This document shows, piece by piece, positions 1 through 5,360 of a stretch of DNA of 6,191 nucleotides; position 1 is the stretch's first letter, and each line of letters starts with the position of its first letter. The position numbers and the translations under genes were made by a program. Source of the DNA: CAZITB01 sp964542055 (GTDB lineage Bacteria; Planctomycetota; Phycisphaerae; Sedimentisphaerales; CAMDDF01); NCBI GenBank assembly GCA_964542055.1, contig CAZITB010000137.1, positions 1-6,191 on the forward strand. Direction: 5' to 3'. The notes under the pieces were generated by a model that had not been told where the DNA came from, ran no database searches, and saw nothing but the letters and a program-made list of their open reading frames with translations.

Positions 1-536
1 ATGATTATATAATCGGATATTTTTTGCTTTTTGTCCAGAGAAATCTGGCACTTTTCTCGATTTTTAAGTTGTTTTTGTAAAAACGCTCCTTTTTTTGCCG
101 CTCTTTCAAGCCTTTTTTGCAAAGAACTTTCGACAAAAACCAGTATATCGCAATTCTTTTCCCATCCCACTTCCATTAATAAAGGAATATCTAAAACTAT
201 TGCTGGGTAATCCTGGGATTTTGCTAGGGAAATTTCCTGTTCGACTTTTTCCATGACATCAGGATGTATTATACTGTTTAGTTTTTGCAATTGTTCAGTA
301 TCGTTAAAAACAACCTCCGCAAGGGCTTTTCTATCTACATTACCATCTGGATTGAAAACACCATCGCCAAATGAACTTCGGACTTTCTGCTTTATTTCTG
401 TTTTATCTAAAGTTTGATGCGCAAGGTGGTCAGCATTTATGACTTTGCATCCCTTTTCACCAAAAAATTGAGCAACGGTTGATTTACCCGAGCCAATACC
501 GCCAAGCAGGCCAATAATTTTCTTATTATCTTCCAT
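1..536 (-). CDS. coaE: Dephospho-CoA kinase (3' end cut by window)
   Basis: CoaE phosphorylates the ribose 3'-hydroxyl of dephospho-CoA with ATP, the last step of coenzyme A synthesis, in the cytoplasm. The reading frame opens at ATG 536-534 and stays open to base 1, giving 178 complete residues. The family is usually about 200 residues, so roughly the last 20-30 lie outside. The N-terminus carries a P-loop, GGIGSGKST (residues 12-20), followed by the family's conserved acidic residue in VINADHLA (D36). An IIHPDV motif near residue 100, an aliphatic LDIPLLME strand and a C-terminal REKCQISLDKK..ISDYII stretch all match CoaE. The start codon directly follows the thiC stop codon (TAG then ATG, no gap). 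No Shine-Dalgarno sequence sits at normal distance; the nearest purine run, AGGGA, is about 20 bases upstream. Translation is probably coupled to thiC and transcription shared with it. Recognition is by motif, and I am confident of the family. Confidence 0.93.
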   Translation of the reverse strand, partial: MEDNKKIIGLLGGIGSGKSTVAQFFGEKGCKVINADHLAHQTLDKTEIKQKVRSSFGDGVFNPDGNVDRKALAEVVFNDTEQLQKLNSIIHPDVMEKVEQEISLAKSQDYPAIVLDIPLLMEVGWEKNCDILVFVESSLQKRLERAAKKGAFLQKQLKNREKCQISLDKKQKISDYII

Positions 537-1835
537 CTAGTAAGTTTGGTTTATTTCCCTATTAATTCGAACCGAACACCAGTTTTTTCCACACATTGTG
601 CAATAATCCGCATCCGGCTCAGAAGCCATTCCGCTTTGTTTACAAGCCTCCTCATGCATAGTTTTTGCGGTTTTAGGGTCCAGTGACAAGTCAATATGAT
701 CGTTCCAGTTCAAATTTGCACGTGCGGTGGAGAGTTTTTTGTCACGTTCAAAGGCCTTTTTATTGCCTTTTGCGATATCTGCCGCATGAGCAGCGATTTT
801 CGAAGCGATAACTCCCTGGCGAACATCATCATCATCGGGCAAACCAAGATGTTCACGAGGCGTAACATAACAAAGAAACGATGCGCCGTAATATCCCGCC
901 GCAGTTCCACCAATTGCCGAGGTTATATGGTCATAACCAGGTGCGATGTCTGTAACCAACGGGCCGAGGACATAAAAAGGTGCTCCATTACAGATTTCCT
1001 GCTGCAGTTCCATGTTTTTCTGAATCTGATTAAACGGCACATGGCCCGGACCTTCGACCATTACCTGACAGCCTCTTTCCTGCGCCCGTGCGGTAAGTTC
1101 GCCAAGAGTTCGCAGTTCGGCTATCTGGGCTTTGTCGGTTGCATCGGCCTGGCAGCCCGGCCTTAATCCATCGCCAAGCGAAAAACACACATCATATTGT
1201 TTCATAATATCGCAAAGATCGTCAAAAATGTCATATAAAAGGTTCTGGCGGTTATGGTGAAGCATCCATTTGGCAAGCAAAGCCCCGCCTCTGCTGACAA
1301 TTCCGCAAACACGGGTTTTCAAAAGCGGCAAGTGTTCGCGGAGCAGCCCGGCATGGATAGTGAAGAAATCGACGCCTTGTTTAGCCTGTTTTTCCACGGT
1401 TTCCAATATTATTTCTTCAGTTATATCTTCAACATTTCTGCCAATAATAACTTCATATATTGGAACAGTTCCAAACGGCACAGAACATTCCTGGAGCAGT
1501 CTTTCCCTTATTTTATCCAGGTCCCCACCTGTGCTGAGGTCCATTATCGCGTCTGCCCCGTGGTTTACTGCCATTTTCATCTTTTCAATCTCGCCATCTA
1601 TTGACGAACTAACGCTGCTGGTACCAATATTTGCGTTTATTTTGACGGTACATGTCTTTCCGATTCCTGCCGGAATCAGACTATTTAAAAGATGAATCGT
1701 ATTTGCGGGTATAACCATGCGTCCGGCGGCAACTTCCGAGCGAACCAGCTGAGGCGAAAGGCCTTCAACCTTCGCTACATACTGCATTTGCGGGGTTATC
1801 TGGCCTGCCTTTGCATGTTCTAACTGCGTTATCAT
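537..1835 (-). CDS. thiC: Phosphomethylpyrimidine synthase ThiC
   Basis: ThiC converts the purine intermediate aminoimidazole ribotide into hydroxymethylpyrimidine phosphate, the pyrimidine half of thiamine. It is a non-canonical radical-SAM [4Fe-4S] enzyme. The 432-residue product is the short form common in anaerobes, lacking the N-terminal extension seen in enterobacterial ThiC (over 600 residues). Family signatures are visible in order: ITPQMQYVA near the N-terminus, AAGRMVIPAN, VEGPGHVPFNQI, GYDHITSAIGG and TPREHLGLP. The cluster-binding CX2CX4C at the C-terminus is C412, C415 and C420. The ATG at 1835-1833 is supported by GGAG seven bases upstream. A TPP riboswitch and an intrinsic terminator lie in its leader, so thiamine pyrophosphate should shut it off by early termination. 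coaE follows with no gap. All expected catalytic elements are present. Confidence 0.98.
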   Translation of the reverse strand: MITQLEHAKAGQITPQMQYVAKVEGLSPQLVRSEVAAGRMVIPANTIHLLNSLIPAGIGKTCTVKINANIGTSSVSSSIDGEIEKMKMAVNHGADAIMDLSTGGDLDKIRERLLQECSVPFGTVPIYEVIIGRNVEDITEEIILETVEKQAKQGVDFFTIHAGLLREHLPLLKTRVCGIVSRGGALLAKWMLHHNRQNLLYDIFDDLCDIMKQYDVCFSLGDGLRPGCQADATDKAQIAELRTLGELTARAQERGCQVMVEGPGHVPFNQIQKNMELQQEICNGAPFYVLGPLVTDIAPGYDHITSAIGGTAAGYYGASFLCYVTPREHLGLPDDDDVRQGVIASKIAAHAADIAKGNKKAFERDKKLSTARANLNWNDHIDLSLDPKTAKTMHEEACKQSGMASEPDADYCTMCGKNWCSVRINREINQTY

Positions 1836-1858
1836 TATAATGCTCCATATAAATTAAT

Positions 1859-1883
1859 AAAAAAAGCCGCTTTTAAGCGGCTT
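1859..1883 (-). terminator. Intrinsic terminator of the TPP riboswitch
   Basis: On the minus strand AAGCCGCT (1883-1876) pairs with AGCGGCTT (1871-1864) across a TAAA loop. The stem runs straight into a T tract, giving seven consecutive T at 1865-1859. It sits between the TPP aptamer and the thiC Shine-Dalgarno sequence, so it is the expression platform rather than the end of a gene. Its 5' arm (1883-1875) can instead pair with AAGCGGACTT at 1912-1903, the 3' side of aptamer helix P1, with one bulged A. That alternative helix would be the antiterminator. Confidence 0.9.
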
Positions 1884-1902
1884 AAAAATCGGTAACTTTT
1901 TC

Positions 1903-1994
1903 AAGTCCGCTTTCCTACGCAGGCCCTTCCGAAGAATTAACCTGTTCAGGTTCCAAGGGTTTATCTCAGGCACTAACGGCCACCCCTAGCGACC
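1903..1994 (-). ncRNA. TPP riboswitch (THI element)
   Basis: This cis-acting RNA aptamer binds thiamine pyrophosphate and controls thiC. Its conserved parts can be read on the minus strand. P1 is GTCGCT (1993-1988) with AGCGGAC (1911-1905, one bulged G). P2 is AGGGGT (1987-1982) with ACCCTT (1960-1955), and P3 is GGC/GCC (1981-1979 and 1971-1969). The pyrimidine-binding CTGAGA is at 1969-1964. P4 is CCT/AGG (1950-1948 and 1916-1914), and P5 is CAGG (1944-1941) with CCTG (1923-1920). The pyrophosphate-side GCGTAGGAAAG starts at 1920. L5 is longer than usual and holds a small C(TTCG)G hairpin at 1936-1927. The terminator at 1883-1859 makes this a transcriptional OFF switch: bound TPP should stabilise P1 and free the terminator. 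Confidence 0.96.
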
Positions 1995-2000
1995 AAAATT

Positions 2001-2029
2001 ATTATATGAGAAAATCAATCAAAAATCAA
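2001..2029 (-). promoter_or_regulatory. Sigma70-type promoter for thiC-coaE
   Basis: On the minus strand a -35 box TTGATT (2029-2024) is followed by a 17-base spacer and a perfect -10 box TATAAT (2006-2001). The predicted start, seven bases downstream at about 1994 (G), coincides with the first base of the TPP aptamer. This supports both calls independently. The promoter lies in the 33-base gap after the small exported protein gene, so thiC does not depend on read-through from it. Confidence 0.8.
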
Positions 2030-2062
2030 AATAAAACCAGATTCTTTGTGAAATTGTGAACA

Positions 2063-2425
2063 TCACAGATTATTTGGGTCATTTGATTGGTTCTGCGGCC
2101 CGCCAGAACTTTTTTCATCGGCCAGTTTGTCGATTTTGGCTTCGAGCTGCTCAAGTTTGGCCATAACCTGTCCGATTTCCGCAGATAACATGTGATAGTT
2201 GTATTCGGTCTGATCCATATAGCGGAGCATAAGATTCTCAAATGTTTCGATCGCGATTTGGGCATCGGACATTTTAGGAGGGACCGAATAATGCTGGGGG
2301 TTTATAAGGATTTGTTCTTCGCGAACCCTCGTAACCTGAGCGTCGGCGGTCTTGATCTCTGCTGGTTGATTTAAAATCAATACCAGAGACGTAATTATAG
2401 CTATAAGAGCAAGTTTATGTCTCAT
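2063..2425 (-). CDS. Small predicted exported coiled-coil protein, function unknown
   Basis: I do not recognise this 120-residue protein. The ATG at 2425-2423 has a good ribosome site (AGAGG, five or six bases upstream). The N-terminus looks like a signal peptide: basic residues R2-K4, a hydrophobic core L5-L18, and an AxA-type cleavage motif at A27-D28-A29. A membrane anchor is the alternative. After cleavage a short segment (about 30-52, with INPQHYSVPPKM) precedes a helical region. A clear a/d heptad run (I84, V87, L91, L94, I98, L101) predicts a coiled coil. The tail from about S106 is hydrophilic, rich in Asn, Gln, Pro and Gly, and probably disordered. The gene is transcribed away from perR, and its upstream region overlaps the perR promoter region. 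A periplasmic or surface coiled-coil oligomer is a structural inference only; no enzymatic motif is visible. Confidence 0.72.
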   Translation of the reverse strand: MRHKLALIAIITSLVLILNQPAEIKTADAQVTRVREEQILINPQHYSVPPKMSDAQIAIETFENLMLRYMDQTEYNYHMLSAEIGQVMAKLEQLEAKIDKLADEKSSGGPQNQSNDPNNL

Positions 2426-2515
2426 TTTAACCTCTGATTAAACATCTATTACTTAAATCGGCTGGAAAATGTAAAATATTGAACTAAATTTAATGAAAAA
2501 TTTTATAAAAAACGA

Positions 2516-2544
2516 TTGACCGGTTGTTTTGATTCGTATATAGT
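2516..2544 (+). promoter_or_regulatory. Sigma70-type promoter for the perR-rbr-tpx-fprA-dfx-ftn operon
   Basis: A -35 box TTGACC (2516-2521), a 17-base spacer and a -10 box TATAGT (2539-2544) each differ from consensus by one base. The predicted transcription start is about 2550, giving a short leader of roughly 22 bases. The palindrome at 2540-2556 covers the -10 box and the start site, an arrangement typical of a repressor blocking RNA polymerase. No comparable promoter is evident in the short gaps between the downstream genes. Confidence 0.82.
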
Positions 2545-2556
2545 ATCAAATACTAT
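2540..2556 (+). promoter_or_regulatory. Probable PerR operator (Per-box-like palindrome)
   Basis: ATAGTATCAAATACTAT is a perfect inverted repeat of 7-base arms around a CAA centre. Its inner 15 bases, TAGTATC-A-AATACTA, fit the 7-1-7 geometry of Fur-family operators, with a single asymmetric pair beside the centre. The site overlaps the -10 box and the predicted start, and perR is the first gene downstream. The simplest reading is autoregulation: metal-bound PerR represses the operon until peroxide oxidises it. The bases differ from the Bacillus Per box, so assignment to PerR rests on position and symmetry. Confidence 0.7.
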
Positions 2557-2558
2557 TT

Positions 2559-2563
2559 AGGAG
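2559..2563 (+). promoter_or_regulatory. Ribosome binding site that fixes the perR start
   Basis: AGGAG at 2559-2563 abuts the upstream TTG at 2564, which is too close for initiation. It lies nine bases before the TTG at 2573, a workable spacing. The GTG at 2582 is 18 bases away. TTG 2573 is therefore the best start. Confidence 0.72.
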
Positions 2564-2572
2564 TTGTTAATT

Positions 2573-3004
2573 TTGACTTTCGTGAATGGCGAAAATAAGT
2601 TTTTGGAAATATGTAAAAAAGCCAATTTAAAGGTTACTCCTCAAAGGCAGGCCATATTCAAAGTGGTATCTGGAACTGATGAGCATCCTTCGGTTGAAAT
2701 GGTTTATAAAAAAGTTAAAGAAATTTTTCCCAATATTTCTTTTGATACGGTAAACAGGACTTTGAATACTTTTGTTGATATAGGAGTTGCGTTTGTGGTT
2801 GAAGGCGATGCCCAGGTCAGGCGTTTCGATGCAGGCCTTGATCCGCACCAGCATTTCAAATGCATAAAATGTAAAAGAATATTTGATTTTCATTCGCCTC
2901 GGTTTGATAATATTGAAAGACCTGAGGAGTTAGAAGAGGGATTTGAGGTTTTAAAAACCGAAATTTATTTTCAGGGTATCTGTAAGGATTGTAAATCCGA
3001 TTAA
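2573..3004 (+). CDS. perR: Peroxide-sensing Fur-family repressor PerR
   Basis: This DNA-binding regulator senses hydrogen peroxide through iron-catalysed oxidation of its metal-binding histidines and then releases its operators. From the TTG at 2573 the product is 143 residues, normal for PerR. The N-terminal winged helix (about 10-80) has the family's VTPQRQAI and a recognition-helix region FDTVNRTLNTF. The regulatory metal ligands align with Bacillus subtilis PerR at a constant offset of one: H38, D86, H92, H94 and D105 (there H37, D85, H91, H93 and D104). The structural zinc site is C97-x2-C100 and C137-x2-C140. The aspartate at the D104-equivalent position and the peroxide-regulon neighbourhood favour PerR over Fur or Zur, though iron sensing cannot be excluded. 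It is the first gene of the operon, with a probable operator over its own promoter. A longer start at TTG 2564 is possible but badly spaced from the ribosome site. Confidence 0.88.
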   Translation: MTFVNGENKFLEICKKANLKVTPQRQAIFKVVSGTDEHPSVEMVYKKVKEIFPNISFDTVNRTLNTFVDIGVAFVVEGDAQVRRFDAGLDPHQHFKCIKCKRIFDFHSPRFDNIERPEELEEGFEVLKTEIYFQGICKDCKSD

Positions 3005-3037
3005 TCAATAAGTAACTATTTATATGGAGATTGTAAA

Positions 3038-3610
3038 ATGAGCTTGAAAGGAACACAGACTGAAAAAAACATTTTGACCGCGTTTGCCGGCGAATCACAG
3101 GCAAGGAATAAGTACACCTATTTTGCTTCACAGGCCAAAAAAGAAGGATATGTCCAGATTTCGTCGATTTTTGAAGAGACCGCAAACCAGGAAAAAGAGC
3201 ACGCTAAAAGGCTTTTCAAAATGCTCGAAGGCGGAGATGCCCAAATCCAGGCCACTTTCCCTGCCGGTAAAATCGGAACAACTTTCGAAAATCTTCAGGA
3301 AGCTGCCGCTGGCGAAAACTATGAAAATACAACAATGTATCCTGAATTTGCTAAAGTCGCCAAAGAAGAAGGCTTTAATGACATCGCCGCAATTTTCAAA
3401 AATATTGCAATTGCGGAAAAACGCCACGAGGACAGGTATAGAAAGCTGGCTTCTAATATTGAAAAAGGCATAGTATTTAAAAGTGACAAGTCCGTTCGCT
3501 GGGTTTGCAGAAATTGCGGATTTGTGCATGAAGCAAATGAAGCGGTCTTGAAATGTCCTGCATGTGCTCATCCGCAGGCTCATTTTGAACTGGAAATGAT
3601 CAATTACTAA
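3038..3610 (+). CDS. rbr: Rubrerythrin (NADH-linked hydrogen peroxide reductase)
   Basis: Rubrerythrin reduces hydrogen peroxide to water in the cytoplasm of anaerobes, taking electrons from rubredoxin or an NADH-dependent reductase. The 190-residue protein is the classical two-domain form. The four-helix ferritin-like domain (about 1-145) carries diiron ligands E19, E52 with H55 (ExxH), E93, E96 and E127 with H130 (ExxH). The C-terminal rubredoxin-like domain has an FeCys4 site made of C157-x2-C160 and C173-x2-C176, ending in the family's CPACAHPQAHFEL. No metal ligand is missing. The ATG is preceded by GGAGA at good spacing, 33 bases after perR, which makes it the largest gap in the operon. 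It is probably induced by peroxide through PerR. Confidence 0.97.
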   Translation: MSLKGTQTEKNILTAFAGESQARNKYTYFASQAKKEGYVQISSIFEETANQEKEHAKRLFKMLEGGDAQIQATFPAGKIGTTFENLQEAAAGENYENTTMYPEFAKVAKEEGFNDIAAIFKNIAIAEKRHEDRYRKLASNIEKGIVFKSDKSVRWVCRNCGFVHEANEAVLKCPACAHPQAHFELEMINY

Positions 3611-3626
3611 TGAACAAAGGTGGATT

Positions 3627-4139
3627 ATGGAACCGAATAAAGTTAAATTTAAGGGTAACAGCATGACTTTGAGAGGGGATTTGGTCGAAGTCGGACAAAA
3701 GGCTCCTGATTTTGTGGTATTGGATAATCAGTTAAATCCAAAAAAACTTGAAGATTTTGATGCCCAAATCAAAGTTATTGTCTCAGTGCCCAGTCTCGAT
3801 ACGCCGGTTTGCGATACCGAAGTAAGAAAATTCAACGAAAAAGCAACATCTCTAGGTGAAAATGTCAAAATTTTGGTAATCAGTATGGACCTGCCATTTG
3901 CACAGTCAAGATGGTGCGGAGCCAAGGATATTTCGGATGTGGTTACCCTTTCGGATTATAAGGATGCTTCCTTCGGTAATGCCTTCGGTATTTTGATTGA
4001 TGAATTAAGACTTTTGGCTAGAGCGGTCTTTATTGCTGACAAATCAAATGAAATCAAGTATATTCAATTAGTGTCAGATATTTCAAACGAACCTGACTAT
4101 GATGAAGTTTTAAGTAAAATTAAATCTCTCCAGGGTTAA
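3627..4139 (+). CDS. tpx: Thiol peroxidase (atypical 2-Cys peroxiredoxin Tpx)
   Basis: Tpx reduces hydrogen peroxide and organic hydroperoxides using a cysteine thiol that is recycled by thioredoxin. The 170-residue length is typical. The N-terminal FKGN..TLRG hairpin, VGQKAPDF and the active-site SLDTPVCDTEVRKFN (peroxidatic C62, with T59 and P60) are present. So are DLPFAQSRWCGA (resolving C97) and LLARAVFI with its conserved arginine. The two cysteines are spaced as in Tpx, so the protein should form an internal disulfide. I chose ATG 3627 (AAAGG six bases upstream). ATG 3663 also has a purine-rich AAGGG upstream but would remove the conserved N-terminal hairpin. It lies 16 bases after rbr and 18 before fprA. 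It adds a thiol-based peroxide route beside the iron-based one of rubrerythrin. Confidence 0.96.
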   Translation: MEPNKVKFKGNSMTLRGDLVEVGQKAPDFVVLDNQLNPKKLEDFDAQIKVIVSVPSLDTPVCDTEVRKFNEKATSLGENVKILVISMDLPFAQSRWCGAKDISDVVTLSDYKDASFGNAFGILIDELRLLARAVFIADKSNEIKYIQLVSDISNEPDYDEVLSKIKSLQG

Positions 4140-4157
4140 AGATTAAAGGAGCAGCTA

Positions 4158-5333
4158 ATGCGCAAAGTAAAATCTGATATCTTTTTTGTCGGTGCCATAA
4201 ACTGGGACAGCAGGCTATTCGATGAATTGATTCCCTTGCCTGACGGCACCAGCTATAACAGCTACCTTGTAAAGGGAAGCGAGAAAACAGCTCTTCTCGA
4301 CACGGTTGACCCTGCTAAAACATCCGAACTACTCAATAATCTAGTCGAAGCAGGAGTTGATAAGATTGACTATGTGATCGCGCATCACGGCGAACAGGAT
4401 CATTCCGGTTCGATACCTGATATTCTAACGCTCTATCCCGAAGCGACAGTTATCGCCAACGAAAAATGCAAAAAGCTGCTTATAGACCTGCTTTGCATAG
4501 ATGAAGATAAAATCCAGGTCATCGAAGACAGACAGCAACTTAGCCTGGGCAATAAAACGCTGGAATTTCACTTCACCCCCTGGGTGCACTGGCCCGAAAC
4601 GATGGTAACCTATCTCAAGGAAGACAAGGTGCTGTTTTCATGTGATTTCTTCGGCTCACATTTGGCCACAAGCGATTTTTATGCAGATCCGGTTTTGGTT
4701 CATGAGCCCGCAAAAAGATATTTCGCTGAGATCATGATGCCCTTTAGAAATATCATAAAGAAAAATCTTCAGCGAGTGGATGAACTGGACATCGAATTGA
4801 TCTGTCCAAGCCACGGTCCGATACATAATAAACCGCAATTTATAATTGACGCTTATAAAGACTGGGTCAGCGATGATGTAAAAAACGAAGTTGTCATCCC
4901 ATTTGTTTCAATGCACGATAGCACCAGACGAATGGTTGACCATCTTTGCGGAGCATTGATCGACAGGGGAATTACCGTTCGAAGGTTCAATCTAACCGGT
5001 GTGGATATCGGCAAGATAGCGATTTCACTGGTTGATGCCGCTACTATTGTTGTCGGCTCTCCGCAGGTGCTCGCCGGTCCGCATCCATCGGCTGTTCATG
5101 CTACCTTTTTAGCAAACGCATTAAGACCTAAAACCAAATTTGTCAGCATAGTAGGTTCGATCGGCTGGGGCGGAAAAATGGTAGAGACTTTAGCTGGATT
5201 ACTTACTAACATTAAAGCCGAAGTACTTGAGCCGGTGGTATCTGTTGGTTTTCCAAAAGAGGAAACTTTCAAACAGCTCGATGAACTTGCAGATAAGATT
5301 TTAGCAAAACATAAGGAACTGGGAATAGTCTAG
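4158..5333 (+). CDS. fprA: Flavodiiron protein, class A (O2/NO reductase)
   Basis: FprA reduces oxygen to water, or nitric oxide to nitrous oxide, with electrons usually supplied by rubredoxin. The 391-residue protein is the minimal two-domain form. The N-terminal metallo-beta-lactamase-like domain (about 1-245) has a full diiron set: H77, E79, D81, H82 (HGEQDH), H144, D163 and H219. The C-terminal flavodoxin-like domain (about 246-391) should bind FMN. Its phosphate loop reads SMHDSTRRM, and the flavin loops read GSPQVLAGPHP and GSIGWGGKM. These differ from the common SMYGNT, SPTYNN and SYGWSG forms but suit a divergent FprA subclade. No C-terminal rubredoxin or flavin-reductase extension is present, so the donor is encoded elsewhere. 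AAAGGAG six bases before the ATG is a strong ribosome site. It lies 18 bases after tpx and 27 before dfx. Confidence 0.95.
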   Translation: MRKVKSDIFFVGAINWDSRLFDELIPLPDGTSYNSYLVKGSEKTALLDTVDPAKTSELLNNLVEAGVDKIDYVIAHHGEQDHSGSIPDILTLYPEATVIANEKCKKLLIDLLCIDEDKIQVIEDRQQLSLGNKTLEFHFTPWVHWPETMVTYLKEDKVLFSCDFFGSHLATSDFYADPVLVHEPAKRYFAEIMMPFRNIIKKNLQRVDELDIELICPSHGPIHNKPQFIIDAYKDWVSDDVKNEVVIPFVSMHDSTRRMVDHLCGALIDRGITVRRFNLTGVDIGKIAISLVDAATIVVGSPQVLAGPHPSAVHATFLANALRPKTKFVSIVGSIGWGGKMVETLAGLLTNIKAEVLEPVVSVGFPKEETFKQLDELADKILAKHKELGIV

Positions 5334-5360
5334 AAATTAATTAAGAAAGGGAACGAAAAA

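Noticed and set aside
696..1166. Plus-strand open frame of 156 codons opposite thiC
   Set aside because: It lies wholly antisense to a strongly conserved thiC. The product is Cys/Arg-rich with no recognisable domain, as expected for a shadow frame.
1254..1695. Two overlapping plus-strand frames opposite the start of thiC
   Set aside because: Both are antisense to thiC, in different frames, and resemble no family. Their length follows from the codon bias of thiC.
2055..2067. TGTGAACATCACA, a 5-3-5 inverted repeat at the end of the small exported protein gene
   Set aside because: It resembles a CRP half-site pair, but the spacing is wrong (3 rather than 6), there is no T tract for a terminator, and it overlaps a stop codon. 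Probably chance.
2426..2515. Promoter for the small exported protein on the minus strand
   Set aside because: A TTTACA followed after 18 bases by TAATAG can be picked out, but the -10 is poor and the region is so AT-rich that many equal matches exist.
3008..3023. ATAAGTAACTATTTAT, an imperfect palindrome upstream of rbr
   Set aside because: Considered as a second PerR site, but only six of eight arm positions pair, the area is AT-rich, and no promoter is visible around it.
3128..3664. Minus-strand open frame of 178 codons opposite rbr
   Set aside because: It is antisense to a complete rubrerythrin and reads as a Phe/Ser/Cys-rich translation of its complement. The length is notable but the composition is that of a shadow.
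3663..4139. Internal ATG start for tpx at 3663
   Set aside because: It has a plausible AAGGG upstream, but it would delete the conserved N-terminal FKGN hairpin of the Tpx family. ATG 3627 also has a good ribosome site.
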